Positions 17,624-26,737 of a stretch of 64,000 nt of DNA are shown here, in pieces (position 1 is the stretch's first letter; every line of letters begins with the position of its first letter). The notes under the pieces are model-generated. The model was given only the letters and a program-made list of their open reading frames with translations, made no database searches and was not told the DNA's origin. The stretch comes from Mariniblastus fucicola (GTDB taxonomy: Bacteria; Planctomycetota; Planctomycetia; Pirellulales; Pirellulaceae), in contig NZ_CP042912.1 of assembly GCF_008087665.1 (NCBI RefSeq), positions 1,550,001-1,614,000 on the forward strand, written 5' to 3'. A program made the position numbers and the translations under genes.

Positions 17624-20437
17624 CTACTGCGAAACGTTGACGAAATCTACCAAGTCAAGTACTTCCGTCTGATTGCTTTGTGTGAAAACCCGCACGGCAT
17701 GTTTGCCCTGGGTTTTGCCTGTCACGTACAGCACGCCGCCGAGTTTTTCGTCCGGTCGCAAGGACCGACGCGCGTCAAAATCGACGGTTGGTACGTCCGG
17801 ATAAAGTTGGTTGACTGTTCGCAGGCCAGAACTGCCCGGATCAAAATTGCTGTATTGTAAGCCTGCGGGTAGCACCAGCGAGATTCTGACGTTTTCGTGC
17901 ACGAAATTGTCGTTATTTGTGATCTCGAATTTGACCGGTGCTTCCTGGCCACGCGAAACGCTAACCGGCGTTTGAAGAGCTTCAATCTTCACGCCCAGTC
18001 CCGATTGGTTCAGCGAAGCATTGTCTTGAGGGATGCCGATCTGTGATTCACCCTGTCCGCCTGAGTTAGGGATCGTAGGTGTCGTGTCAAAGTCGGGTAC
18101 ATTTCGATCAGTGCCTCGGCCATCATTCTCTTCATTGGGCTCGATGCGAATCGAAAGCTCTTGCGTGGAAGTCACTTCCTCCGCAGACGTGACGGTAAAG
18201 ATCATGTTTGCGTTTCCGTCGACGCTGAGCCCCTCGTACTGAATGTCGACTTCCTTCGAATCGCCAGGCTCGAGTCGTCCCAGTTCCAGCAGCAACGGAT
18301 CACCGTCGGCGATTCCCTGTTCCGGACCACGAACGTTGTCGCTAAACGCGTTCGGCACGATTGATGGTTCAAACTGGTTTTCAATCGCAACCGAGTTGAG
18401 CGGAACGTTGCCCGTGTTGGTGACGACAGCCTGAACAAGCGTCATTTCCCCGACACGAATCGGAACGCCGCCACGAAGTTGAATGCTGACTCCGGAAGAA
18501 CCGGTTTGCGAAACGATGACGCATTCGAGCAATCCGGCGTCGTGGCCTCCGTCGGCGACAACGTCCAGTCGGAAGCACTGACGACCGGCCTGGATCGCCT
18601 GGAACTGAACGGGAATCGTCTTCTTTTCACCGAAAGGAATTTCGTCGACTGAACCTTCGATAATGCGTGATGACTGACCGGACGCGACAAGGCCTGCGTC
18701 GGGCGTGATTCTCAGATTCACGTTTCGGAGTGGCTCATCGCATTGATTCACCAACCCAATCTGATAGGTGATCTCGTCACCCACGTTAGCCGTTTCCGGG
18801 CCTTCGATTTCCAGGCCAATGCAGGCACCGGAGATTTCCGTTTGGGCACAGGCTTCCGTGCGCAACCGATCAGATTCGCTGGCGACTTCAAAGCACATGC
18901 CGACATTGCCGCGTTTCTTGCTGCGAAGCTGTAGATCGATGACTCGAGGTTGGCTGCCAGGAGCGATATCGCCAAGCTCCCACTGGTACTGGTTGCCATA
19001 TTGAGTCGGTTTTGGATTGCTGGAAATGTACTCGATGCTCGGATCGAAATCCTTTGTCGTGACGACGACGCCGCGAGTCAGTTGATCGCCGGGATTGCTG
19101 ACTTCGACTCGATAGTTGAACGGTTCATCCGAGACCGCTTCTGCAGGACCGATAGCCCGGATCGTCAACGCAGGAGCACTCCATGTAACCTGAGTCAATC
19201 CGCTTTCGACAACCAATTCAGGCTCGCTGCCGAACGCCGGACGCACGACATCAACGCGAACTTGCGTGACTCCGGGCTCAAACTGGCCGGCTCTTTGCCG
19301 AATCTGGGCGATGGCCTCGCCGGACCGACTGGTGGTTGCCTCAGCCGTCTGCGAACCGGCTGGTGCGAACTCGGCCGGGGCGCCGCCAACGATTGAGTAA
19401 CGGACTTTCCAGCCCTCGACGCCGCTGCTGCCGTCGGAACGTGTTACGACTGTTGTCAACGCGGAAACGGTTCCAGCCGTGGCAGAGATCGGAGCCGGAA
19501 TCGACCAGGTTCCGTCCACCCAGTGAATTCGAGTTGAAGAACGACGTCGGTCCCAGCCTTCTGCATTCGGTGCAACGCCTGTTAGCCAAGTCGTACCCGG
19601 CGATTCGGAAGACAGGCTCAGGTAGGTCTGACCTTCCCGGAGTTGAATGTCGTCTGCAGGAGTCGGCGTGCCTCGCGTCAGCATCAGTGGTTTCAGTCCC
19701 GTGCGCCCCCACGCATACTGACCGTCGAACTTTCTCGCCGACGGGCTGACCACTTTGTTGAACGTCGTGTGCGGCTTGATTCCGCCGACTTCGATAATCT
19801 GCCCAACGCTGTCATTGGAAATCATCCATTCAAGCGGTTGATTCTTTACGAAATAACCATCGCCGCCACAGATCCCGGCCAGAACGACGACTTCACTGCC
19901 GACGGGCGCGACGATTCGCGAGGGCGTCATCATCAGTTGTCCGTTTTGCCCTGGAGTCTTGTATCCGTCAAGTTTTGGGATGAAGTGCCGTTTCTTGGGT
20001 TGGCTGTTTTTGCATCCGCCCAAGCATTGGGAGTCGTTGCAATTTGGATTGCCGCATGGCGGAGCAACGGGTGCTGGCGTGAACGCTGGCCCGACAGGAT
20101 AGTTCGATGGCTGAATGAGGTTCTGTTGCGAGCGATTGAAACCAGGCGTTTGAAAGGTTTGGTTGGGTTGACCGAAACCATAAGCGGGTTGTGGGCTTTG
20201 AATGCGAGGCTGAACTTGAGGGCCTTGATAGCTCAGTCCGCGTTGCGTCGGCCCGAGTCCCAGCGAGTTGATCGTTCCGCCTTGGGGAGCAACGATGCCC
20301 CGGTTTTGCGGCAGGACGCCGCGGCCAAGCGGGTCGAAGGTCTGTCCACTGGCGATTGAAGTAACAAGGTTGCACAGCAAGACCGCGACAACGATGGCGA
20401 ACATGTATCGCGATACGTTTCGAATTTGACGTTCCAT
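17624..20437 (-). CDS. Large secreted DUF11/CARDB-repeat protein
   Basis: 937 residues from the ATG at 20437, which has AAGGA eight bases upstream and starts a signal peptide ending near IASGQT. The frame stays open for 83 codons upstream without coding character. A proline/glutamine-rich stretch (about 35-125) leads to a compact cysteine cluster (CGNPNCNDSQCLGGC). From about residue 435 come at least four immunoglobulin-like DUF11 repeats, each with a PAEAVSDEPFNYRVEVSNPG-type opening and a W.LG.I.PG strand; the last ends at the C-terminus. Similar modules build planctomycete and chlamydial surface proteins. Probably part of the cell envelope; 58 bases separate its stop from the DUF1592 operon start. 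Confidence 0.9.
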   Translation of the reverse strand: MERQIRNVSRYMFAIVVAVLLCNLVTSIASGQTFDPLGRGVLPQNRGIVAPQGGTINSLGLGPTQRGLSYQGPQVQPRIQSPQPAYGFGQPNQTFQTPGFNRSQQNLIQPSNYPVGPAFTPAPVAPPCGNPNCNDSQCLGGCKNSQPKKRHFIPKLDGYKTPGQNGQLMMTPSRIVAPVGSEVVVLAGICGGDGYFVKNQPLEWMISNDSVGQIIEVGGIKPHTTFNKVVSPSARKFDGQYAWGRTGLKPLMLTRGTPTPADDIQLREGQTYLSLSSESPGTTWLTGVAPNAEGWDRRRSSTRIHWVDGTWSIPAPISATAGTVSALTTVVTRSDGSSGVEGWKVRYSIVGGAPAEFAPAGSQTAEATTSRSGEAIAQIRQRAGQFEPGVTQVRVDVVRPAFGSEPELVVESGLTQVTWSAPALTIRAIGPAEAVSDEPFNYRVEVSNPGDQLTRGVVVTTKDFDPSIEYISSNPKPTQYGNQYQWELGDIAPGSQPRVIDLQLRSKKRGNVGMCFEVASESDRLRTEACAQTEISGACIGLEIEGPETANVGDEITYQIGLVNQCDEPLRNVNLRITPDAGLVASGQSSRIIEGSVDEIPFGEKKTIPVQFQAIQAGRQCFRLDVVADGGHDAGLLECVIVSQTGSSGVSIQLRGGVPIRVGEMTLVQAVVTNTGNVPLNSVAIENQFEPSIVPNAFSDNVRGPEQGIADGDPLLLELGRLEPGDSKEVDIQYEGLSVDGNANMIFTVTSAEEVTSTQELSIRIEPNEENDGRGTDRNVPDFDTTPTIPNSGGQGESQIGIPQDNASLNQSGLGVKIEALQTPVSVSRGQEAPVKFEITNNDNFVHENVRISLVLPAGLQYSNFDPGSSGLRTVNQLYPDVPTVDFDARRSLRPDEKLGGVLYVTGKTQGKHAVRVFTQSNQTEVLDLVDFVNVSQ

Positions 20438-20756
20438 GTCGTCGGTCCTTGAGAGATGCAAAATCCAGCGTGGAAGCATTACTTGCCGATTTCGCAAAGG
20501 CACTTGTTTCCGACTGCATAAAGTTTGTTTTTCCTTGAAGACGTAGCGGTTGATCCGGCTAGCGAAACTTTGCGTGCAAACAGGTTGGCTGTATCGACTT
20601 GGGGGCGGCTTCATTCGCGACAACGTCCTGTCGCCGCTGTTCCTGGAACCACGAACTTCACCGTGTCGCCAGATTGAACCGCGCACACCAACCCGTCAAA
20701 TTTGGCTACATTATTGGCTTACTGCTTTCCCAACAATCAACACGGATCCGAAACTC
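20438..20756. other. Divergent intergenic region
   Basis: About 319 bases between the DUF11 gene and the first YbjQ gene, so both promoters should lie here. I see no gene, RNA or strong repeat. Confidence 0.4.
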
Positions 20757-21080
20757 ATGATTGTCGTCAACACAGAAACTGTCGCTGGCTACCGCGTCGT
20801 CGAAGTCAAAGGAATTGTTCAGGGCAACACGGTACGCGCCAAACATGCCGGCCGCGACATTGCGGCGGGTTTCAAAAACCTCGTCGGCGGCGAGCTCAAA
20901 GGCTACACCGAATTGCTGACAGAATCGCGACGTGAAGCCATCGAGCGAATGATGGGGCAAGCGCAGCAGCTGGGAGCCAACGCGATCGTGAACGTTCGCT
21001 TCACGACCAGTGCAGTCACGTCCGGAGCTGCCGAGCTTTACGCTTATGGAACTGCCGTGGTTGTCCAGCCGATTGCCTAA
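20757..21080 (+). CDS. YbjQ/UPF0145 family protein
   Basis: 107 residues from the ATG at 20757, which matches the family start MIVVNTETVAGYRVVEVKG. The core features are present: GIVQGNTVRAKHAGRDIAAGFKNLVGGELKGYTELL, a helix with RREAIERMMGQAQQLGANAIVNVRF and the final GTAVVVQPI strand. The family forms small soluble oligomers; a heavy-metal-binding role has been proposed but not shown. The neighbouring gene 27 bases downstream encodes a membrane-anchored relative, so the two are probably co-transcribed and may assemble together. Confidence 0.92.
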   Translation: MIVVNTETVAGYRVVEVKGIVQGNTVRAKHAGRDIAAGFKNLVGGELKGYTELLTESRREAIERMMGQAQQLGANAIVNVRFTTSAVTSGAAELYAYGTAVVVQPIA

Positions 21081-21107
21081 CTTAGCCATTCAAAAAAGGA
21101 GACAACC

Positions 21108-21623
21108 ATGGGTGTTATCATCGCATTGGTGATTACCGCTTTTTTGCTGACCTTGGGCTTCGTGGCAGGAACGGTAGCGGAAAAGAATCATTTTAAGCGG
21201 CTCGATGAGCGTGAAGCGGTCAATCGTATGACGTTGCAAACTCAATCGAAGATCTTTCTCAGCCCGACGTCCGGTGGCAAAACACCGACGATGATCCACA
21301 GCGAGACCGTGATTGCGAGCGACTATTTCAAGAATTTCCTCAGCGCGTTTCGAAAGTTTTTCGGTGGCGAGATGAAAAGCTACCATTCGCTGATGGAGCG
21401 CGGTCGCCGTGAGACGCTGGCGAAATTGATCGAACAGGCCAGCGGGATGGGGTATAACGCCGTTTGTAATGTGCGACTGGAGCCGGCTGACGTTTCCGGC
21501 GCCGTGACGAATCCGAAAAATAAATCCGTGATGGTGTGTATCCTTGGAACCGCGACTGCGTACGATAGCGATGTGGTGACGACGGCGCCGCCGGTGAAGA
21601 TCGAGAAACCTGCCGAAGGCTAG
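21108..21623 (+). CDS. Membrane-anchored YbjQ/UPF0145-like protein
   Basis: 171 residues. An N-terminal membrane helix (residues 3-23) is followed by a basic linker and then a domain parallel to the upstream gene: IASDYFKNFLSAFRKFFGGEMKSYHSLMERGRRETLAKLIEQASGMGYNAVCNVRLE. A short C-terminal tail is proline-rich (TTAPPVKIEKPAEG). The ATG has a strong AAGGAGA seven bases upstream. It looks like a divergent paralogue produced by duplication and fused to an anchor. Confidence 0.87.
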   Translation: MGVIIALVITAFLLTLGFVAGTVAEKNHFKRLDEREAVNRMTLQTQSKIFLSPTSGGKTPTMIHSETVIASDYFKNFLSAFRKFFGGEMKSYHSLMERGRRETLAKLIEQASGMGYNAVCNVRLEPADVSGAVTNPKNKSVMVCILGTATAYDSDVVTTAPPVKIEKPAEG

Positions 21624-21764
21624 GGAGTTTGAAGCTGGTTCAAGCCGGGAGTTTGGAAGCAGGATTTGGGAAGCATTACCGTTTTCGTTTTGCGGAATTT
21701 TAGACTGGCCGCCGTCGAGTACACCGATCAACTTGCGAACTGAAGAGAAACTGACTGGTATTCG

Positions 21765-22652
21765 ATGACGATTCATATTCCCGTTCTGATGGATGAAGTC
21801 CTTGAGGGCTTGCAACCGGAAGGCAGCAAAGTCATCGTCGATGGAACGCTCGGCGGCGGCGGGCACACCGCTGCGATCCTGAAATTGCTGGGGCCGGAAG
21901 GTCGCGTCATTTCTTTCGATCGCGATCTCAATGCGGTCGAAGAAGCCGCGGCAAAGATCGATGACCCACGCTTCACGCCGATCCACGGCAACTACGCGGA
22001 CTTCCCCGAGCACCTTAAAGCGATGGGCATCGAGGCGGTTGATGGCGTGCTGTTGGATTTGGGTTATTCCAGCGATCAATTGGCGGATGAAGATCGTGGG
22101 TTCAGCTTCAACAATGATGGCGAACTGGACTTGCGGTTTGACCGCCTCGATGGCGAACCGGCGTGGCGGTTGGTGAATCGGCTGAGCGAGAAACATTTGG
22201 CTGATTTGATTTACAACTACGGAGAAGAGCGGCTTTCGCGTCGTATCGCGAGGAAGATCTGTGCGGTTCGCGAGGCCGATCCGATCAAGACTTCGCAGCA
22301 GCTTGCCCGAGTCGTCCGTTCCTGTGTGCCGCGGTCAAAGAATCACTCGATCGACCCGGCGACACGAACGTTTCAGGCCATTCGCATCGCGGTCAATGAC
22401 GAGCTGAAGTTTCTGCAAGAAACGATGAAGCGGCTGCCGCAGTTTTTGAAGCTCGATGGCCGGGCTGCGATTATCAGTTTCCATTCGCTGGAGGATCGGA
22501 TCGTGAAACGGGCGATCAATGGCAGCGATGAGATGGAGCCGATCAACCGGAAACCGATCACGGCGTCTGACGCGGAGTTGGATGCGAATTCGAGAAGCCG
22601 CAGTGCGAAGTTGCGAGTTGCCAAACGGATTCAGGCAATTCCGATGAGATAA
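21765..22652 (+). CDS. rsmH: 16S rRNA (cytosine1402-N4)-methyltransferase
   Basis: 295 residues, near the usual 310. RsmH methylates the N4 of C1402 in the ribosomal decoding centre using S-adenosylmethionine. Diagnostic blocks: HIPVLMDEVLEGL at the start, the SAM loop VDGTLGGGGHTAAIL, VDGVLLDLGYSSDQL, FSFNNDGELDLRFD, and the late AAIISFHSLEDRIVK and KLRVAKRI. In many bacteria it opens the dcw division cluster; here no mur or fts gene follows, consistent with planctomycetes lacking ftsZ. Stands alone before a hairpin repeat. Confidence 0.96.
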   Translation: MTIHIPVLMDEVLEGLQPEGSKVIVDGTLGGGGHTAAILKLLGPEGRVISFDRDLNAVEEAAAKIDDPRFTPIHGNYADFPEHLKAMGIEAVDGVLLDLGYSSDQLADEDRGFSFNNDGELDLRFDRLDGEPAWRLVNRLSEKHLADLIYNYGEERLSRRIARKICAVREADPIKTSQQLARVVRSCVPRSKNHSIDPATRTFQAIRIAVNDELKFLQETMKRLPQFLKLDGRAAIISFHSLEDRIVKRAINGSDEMEPINRKPITASDAELDANSRSRSAKLRVAKRIQAIPMR

Positions 22653-22669
22653 AATAGTACCGTGGAACG

Positions 22670-22706
22670 GACTTGCAGTCTGCGGATACAAGTCTGGGAC
22701 AGACTT
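22670..22706. repeat. Two short hairpins with three-base loops (locus D)
   Basis: GACT-TGC-AGTC (22670-22680) and AAGTCTG-GGA-CAGACTT (22690-22706). On the minus strand the second has a TCC loop, like the hairpins at 10091 and 27912 but with a different stem. They sit in the 71-base gap between the convergent rsmH and esterase genes and may serve as a transcript end for both. Confidence 0.6.
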
Positions 22707-22723
22707 GCCTACTGAGCGCGAAT

Positions 22724-23845
22724 TCAACGCGACAACTTTTCGCCGTCGATACCAACTGATTCGCTAACGATCGGCGATTCTGCGATCCCCCATCGGACTA
22801 TAAAGGAATGTCCGTCCCTGTTGCTCGTCATTGCGTCGGCAAACTCGCTGACGTCAGGGCCATCGTCGCGAAGGATTAGAAATGTCTCCAATTCAGTCGC
22901 TGATTTGGGAAGCCGATTGTGTGCCATCTTGAACTCCTCAATCCAATTGATCATCCGTTCCATCCTCTCGTAGCATTCCTGCTTCGCCAGCAAACCTTCC
23001 AATCGCGCCAGACTATCGATCAGCAAACTGGTTCGCGTGAAGGCTGACGCATGACCGTCACGGGTGAGTATCAGTTGGCATTCGACATCCGCTTTCTCGC
23101 AGCACTTCGCAAACTCCTCTGGCGAAGTCGCCGGAACAAGTGTGTCGGAGGTTCCATGGAATACCACGGCCACAGGATCGTCGTTGGTCACATAGGTCAC
23201 CGGAGAAGCTTTCGCGTACCGCTGCGGATTGGCAGCTTTGGTTTCCCCTAGCCAGTAAGTCAGCGTCGTCGACTGAGCGTCAATCCAGCTGAACTCCATC
23301 GGGGCTCCTCCGGCGATCAAACCATCGACTCGGGAACTGTGTTTCGCGTAAGGCTGTTGGACTTCACCCTCCAAGCCATCGTCCTTGTCAGTCGTTGCCA
23401 GAAGCGAAGCCAGATGCGCACCCGCCGAATAGCCGAATGCGTAAACCCGATCGGGGTCAGCATTGTATTCCTTCGCGTGTTCGCGAATCCAACGCACCGC
23501 ATGTTTGCAGTCGTGGATTTGGGCCGGCCACTTATGTTTTGGAGCCAAACGGTAGTTGATCGCCATCACCACGTAGCCACGATTTGCCAGAATTCTGGCG
23601 TGTCGATACATCGCGAACTTCGTGCCCGTCGTCCACGCACCACCATGGATCGCCAGCATCACGGGCCGCGGTTCGTCCGATTTCGGCTGGTAGATGTCGC
23701 ATTTCAGTTCGTAGTCCTCGCCCGACGCAAACACGATCGCACCGTGTTTCTCGTGCTTGAACCGAACGCGTTCAGTTTCTTGTGCGTTGACCGTTTTGAG
23801 CAACGAAAAAATTAGAACTGAGAATATCAAGAATCGAAAATACAT
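22724..23845 (-). CDS. Secreted alpha/beta-hydrolase (esterase) with C-terminal extension
   Basis: 373 residues. A signal peptide (1-21, ending VNAQ) is followed by an esterase domain of the BD-FAE/carboxylesterase type: oxyanion motif IHGGAW (67-71), nucleophile Ser140 in GYSAGAH, and likely Asp234 (HGTSDTLVP) and His265 (RDGHASAF). The catalytic set is complete. Residues about 275-373 are extra relative to the family and contain a W..E.K..HNRLPKS segment followed by beta strands; I do not recognise this domain. Three bases after dprA, hence co-transcribed with it. Substrate unknown; short acyl or acetyl esters are likely. Confidence 0.88.
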   Translation of the reverse strand: MYFRFLIFSVLIFSLLKTVNAQETERVRFKHEKHGAIVFASGEDYELKCDIYQPKSDEPRPVMLAIHGGAWTTGTKFAMYRHARILANRGYVVMAINYRLAPKHKWPAQIHDCKHAVRWIREHAKEYNADPDRVYAFGYSAGAHLASLLATTDKDDGLEGEVQQPYAKHSSRVDGLIAGGAPMEFSWIDAQSTTLTYWLGETKAANPQRYAKASPVTYVTNDDPVAVVFHGTSDTLVPATSPEEFAKCCEKADVECQLILTRDGHASAFTRTSLLIDSLARLEGLLAKQECYERMERMINWIEEFKMAHNRLPKSATELETFLILRDDGPDVSEFADAMTSNRDGHSFIVRWGIAESPIVSESVGIDGEKLSR

Positions 23846-23848
23846 CGT

Positions 23849-25042
23849 CTAAATCCGTACTACTGCCGTGCCGCTGACTCGACGAATCAACCGTCGCATT
23901 TCCAGAACGCTAACGGTTGAAAGCACTCGCGCCGCTGGCAATTCACTTTGCTGGATCAACCAGTCGACTTCCGTGGCGTCTTCCGAAATCAGCTGCAGCA
24001 CCAAAGTTTCCTGTTCGTTCAGTTTCAGTTCCGCCGGTGACCGAATCGTCAGTGACTCGCCTGAAGAAGTTTCAATTTTCGCGGCTGTCGGCAGCGGTCC
24101 GAGGTGTTCCAGCACATCGTCAACGCTCTGCACCATCGTAGCACCGTCACGGATCAGCCCGTTGGTTCCTTTCGACATGCGATCGGTCATCCGACCTGGA
24201 ACGGCGAAGACTTCGCGGCCCTGTTCGTTGGCCAGCCGCGCCGAAATGAGGGCTCCGCTGCGATCGGCGGCTTCGATAACGATGACTCCCAAAGAAAGCC
24301 CGGTCACGATCCGGTTGCGTCGCGGGAAAGATCCGCTTTTGGGAGCTTGTTGCGGCAGCGATTCAGAAAGCACCGCTCCGGCGCCGGCTTCGCTGATTTC
24401 GTCAGCCAAAGTCTGATGTTCGGGCGGATACATTTTCAGCAATCCACCGCCGAGCACCGCGACGGTTCGTCCGCCAACGGCGAGTGCGCCGCGATGGGCT
24501 GCTGCATCGATGCCGCGTGCCAGTCCGGACACGATCGTCAGACCAGCCAAAGCCAAACCTCGGGCCAGTTGATCGGCGACTTTAATTCCGTAGCTGGTCG
24601 CGTGCCGAGTTCCGACGATGGCGATTGAAAGTTCATCGCAGGGCAGGAGTTCACCTTTTGCGAACAGGATCGCGGGCGGATCGTAAATCTCTTCGAGGCG
24701 TTTCGAATAGCCGGGAGTACCGCGTTGCAAAATCGAAATGCCGTGCCCCTGGCAGCAATCCAAAACGGGCTCGATATCAACTTCCGAGGCCAACGCGATG
24801 TTGCTGCCGAGTTTTGCACCGACTCCGGGGACGTTTCGAATGTCGCTTGGTGCGGCCGCAAGGACTTCTTCTGCCGAACCAAATCGCTCGATCAGATCAC
24901 CGTAGATGCGGGGCCCAATGCCCGAGACCATTTGCAATCGAAGTGCCGCATTGCGTCGAGCGAACTTTTGCTGGACGGTTTCAGACGAAACGCCTTCCGC
25001 CGATTCGGTAAGAAAATTGTTGTTCTCAGGCAGCTCGCTCAT
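23849..25042 (-). CDS. dprA: DNA-processing protein DprA
   Basis: 397 residues from the ATG at 25042; an earlier in-frame start adds 16 residues without conserved look. DprA binds incoming single-stranded DNA in the cytoplasm and loads RecA during natural transformation. Visible: an N-terminal helix-hairpin-helix region (LRLQMVSGIGPRIYGDLIERFGS and IRNVPGVGAKLG), the Rossmann core with AIVGTRHATSYG and IVSGLARGIDAAAHRGAL, RRNRIVTGLS, and a C-terminal winged-helix (VDWLIQQSELPAARVLSTVSVLEMRRLIRR). No other competence gene lies in the window. Confidence 0.95.
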   Translation of the reverse strand: MSELPENNNFLTESAEGVSSETVQQKFARRNAALRLQMVSGIGPRIYGDLIERFGSAEEVLAAAPSDIRNVPGVGAKLGSNIALASEVDIEPVLDCCQGHGISILQRGTPGYSKRLEEIYDPPAILFAKGELLPCDELSIAIVGTRHATSYGIKVADQLARGLALAGLTIVSGLARGIDAAAHRGALAVGGRTVAVLGGGLLKMYPPEHQTLADEISEAGAGAVLSESLPQQAPKSGSFPRRNRIVTGLSLGVIVIEAADRSGALISARLANEQGREVFAVPGRMTDRMSKGTNGLIRDGATMVQSVDDVLEHLGPLPTAAKIETSSGESLTIRSPAELKLNEQETLVLQLISEDATEVDWLIQQSELPAARVLSTVSVLEMRRLIRRVSGTAVVRI

Positions 25043-25108
25043 AGCAGGATTATCACCTTTTGAGCCGCATTCTTCTACTGCTAAAAACAAACCACTTGCA
25101 GGCTCAAT

Positions 25109-26245
25109 CTATTGCCTTGCCTGTTGGCCTCTTGCTTCAAACGTGCTCCACGCCGGTCGGGGAGTACCGTTGGTCTCATGCAAACCCAGCGAACCAATGA
25201 AGTTCGTCAATCGTTGCGACTCGTCCGTCACGCCGTAGTAGGAAATTTGCCCTTCGACAAAATCGCGGGGAAAGTCATACATCATGAAATAATTGATCAT
25301 CGGTACGCGTGGTCCAAGTTCTTGCCAGGCGTCGAAAACGCCGTCGACGAAAACCGCCTGCTTTTCCGGCGACCCGAGCGAAGGATGTGCCGGAAAACCG
25401 ATCTCCTGGAAAACGATGGGGCGCTGGTCCAGTTCCGCGGCGAGAGCAACAAGGTCCCGTTTGGTCGTTGCGGGATCTTTGAACGTTCCTTCAAGTCCAT
25501 GTTGCCCGTGATAGTAGGTCAAGAAATGGGCGTCCATTCCGGCGACCAGCTCGCGGCAATCCTCACGCAGCGCGCCGCCGTCGGTCAGTGTCGTGCCGAC
25601 CAATAAATCGGGCGAAATTGCTTTCGCGTTTTCGTACGCTTTGTCCAGAAACGTTTTGAACGCCGCTGCCTCGTTGCTGTTGGCTGCGAGATAAACATCG
25701 GTTTCATTTCCGACCGACAGGAACTTGATGCGGTGCTGCAGCAGTGGGGCCAAGGCTTGAAGCAGATCGCGAAACCGAGACGTGACTTCCGGGTCATCGA
25801 AAGACTTGCTTTGTAAATCCGCGGGCAAGTCCTTCACTGTCGTGTTGACGACCTGGATTCCCAAAAACAGAAAACGGCCTGAGTTCAACTCGACGGATTG
25901 CTTGAGTTCGTCAAACGTGTACTGCCCGGCAGACGGCTCAAGGCTGGGCCATGAAACCGTGATGACCGCAGCATCACAGCCAGCCTGTTTGCTCTTTTCG
26001 ATCGCCGCAGCAACATCCTGCGCCGTTGGTGTCGGCTCAAGCGGCGGAAGGTCGGTCATCGCCAAAACCCGTGTTGGCATTTCATCAGGAAGCGAATCGT
26101 CAGCTTGCATCCACGACTCAGTTTGCCATTGATCCGCCGGTTTGGCTGTCGGTCCGGAAGACATCAGGACCATGAGCACGATCATGAAAATCACCCAGCA
26201 GGCAAACGCGAGAACAAGCATTGAGATCGCGATCCATTTAATCAT
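25109..26245 (-). CDS. Membrane-anchored glycoside-hydrolase-like protein (clan GH-A fold)
   Basis: 378 residues from the ATG at 26245. An N-terminal membrane helix (4-28) has no cleavage signature, suggesting an anchored, outward-facing domain. The remainder reads as a TIM barrel: AAVITVSWPSLEPSAGQYTFDEL, then FLSVGNETD with the Asn-Glu pair (N180, E181) expected for the acid/base, and RPIVFQEIGFP with Glu281 at the nucleophile position. That layout is that of clan GH-A glycosidases (for example GH5, GH39, GH53). The precise family and substrate are not clear. It precedes dprA on the same strand by 66 bases. Confidence 0.75.
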   Translation of the reverse strand: MIKWIAISMLVLAFACWVIFMIVLMVLMSSGPTAKPADQWQTESWMQADDSLPDEMPTRVLAMTDLPPLEPTPTAQDVAAAIEKSKQAGCDAAVITVSWPSLEPSAGQYTFDELKQSVELNSGRFLFLGIQVVNTTVKDLPADLQSKSFDDPEVTSRFRDLLQALAPLLQHRIKFLSVGNETDVYLAANSNEAAAFKTFLDKAYENAKAISPDLLVGTTLTDGGALREDCRELVAGMDAHFLTYYHGQHGLEGTFKDPATTKRDLVALAAELDQRPIVFQEIGFPAHPSLGSPEKQAVFVDGVFDAWQELGPRVPMINYFMMYDFPRDFVEGQISYYGVTDESQRLTNFIGSLGLHETNGTPRPAWSTFEARGQQARQ

Positions 26246-26484
26246 TTGAATTCTGCTTTCATGAAGTCGATGCAAGTTCCAGAGTATTGCACTTGTAAGA
26301 GTTCGTCACCACCGTGAGTTATTTTTCAAGCCGAGTAATTCGGAGCGTATTGCAACCGAATTTCGAGACGTTGGACTGAATTGGTCTGTCAACTGCGTTC
26401 AGGCATGCATCGCGAAGGCGTGAATCGGAACTCAAGAATGCTCGCTGGTCTGTCGCAACGCAGACATTTTCAGGATAATTTCGG

Positions 26485-26685
26485 CTACAGCCCCGAGAGG
26501 TGCGCCAGTGTCGGGACCCCGATTGCGATAACCGTGTGCATCGCCATTATCGCCCAATACGGGCCCGGCTTTTTGGATCGCTCGATGACCATGTTTTCAC
26601 CGTTCAAGCCAACAACTACGATCCCCAACCGTAGTTCGGCAATCAAAATGGCAACGGAAAGAATAGCGATGATGTAAGTGATCAA
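26485..26685 (-). CDS. Small membrane protein with TTG start
   Basis: 66 residues if started at the TTG at 26685, which has GGAG seven bases upstream; a longer frame reaches back into aroB but reads as arginine-rich shadow there. Two hydrophobic helices are visible, ITYIIAILSVAILIAELRLGIVVVGL and YWAIMAMHTVIAIGVPTL, joined by the polar loop NGENMVIERSKKPGP. It follows aroB by 52 bases on the same strand and could be its last cistron. No family recognised. Confidence 0.6.
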   Translation of the reverse strand: MITYIIAILSVAILIAELRLGIVVVGLNGENMVIERSKKPGPYWAIMAMHTVIAIGVPTLAHLSGL

Positions 26686-26737
26686 CTGAAGACTCCGATC
26701 GCAAGGACTCCAAAAGCCTTGCCTGTGAAGCAATTGC

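Noticed and set aside
21090-22196. Minus-strand frame of 368 codons
   Set aside because: It lies opposite the second YbjQ gene and rsmH, both firmly identified, so it is an antisense shadow.
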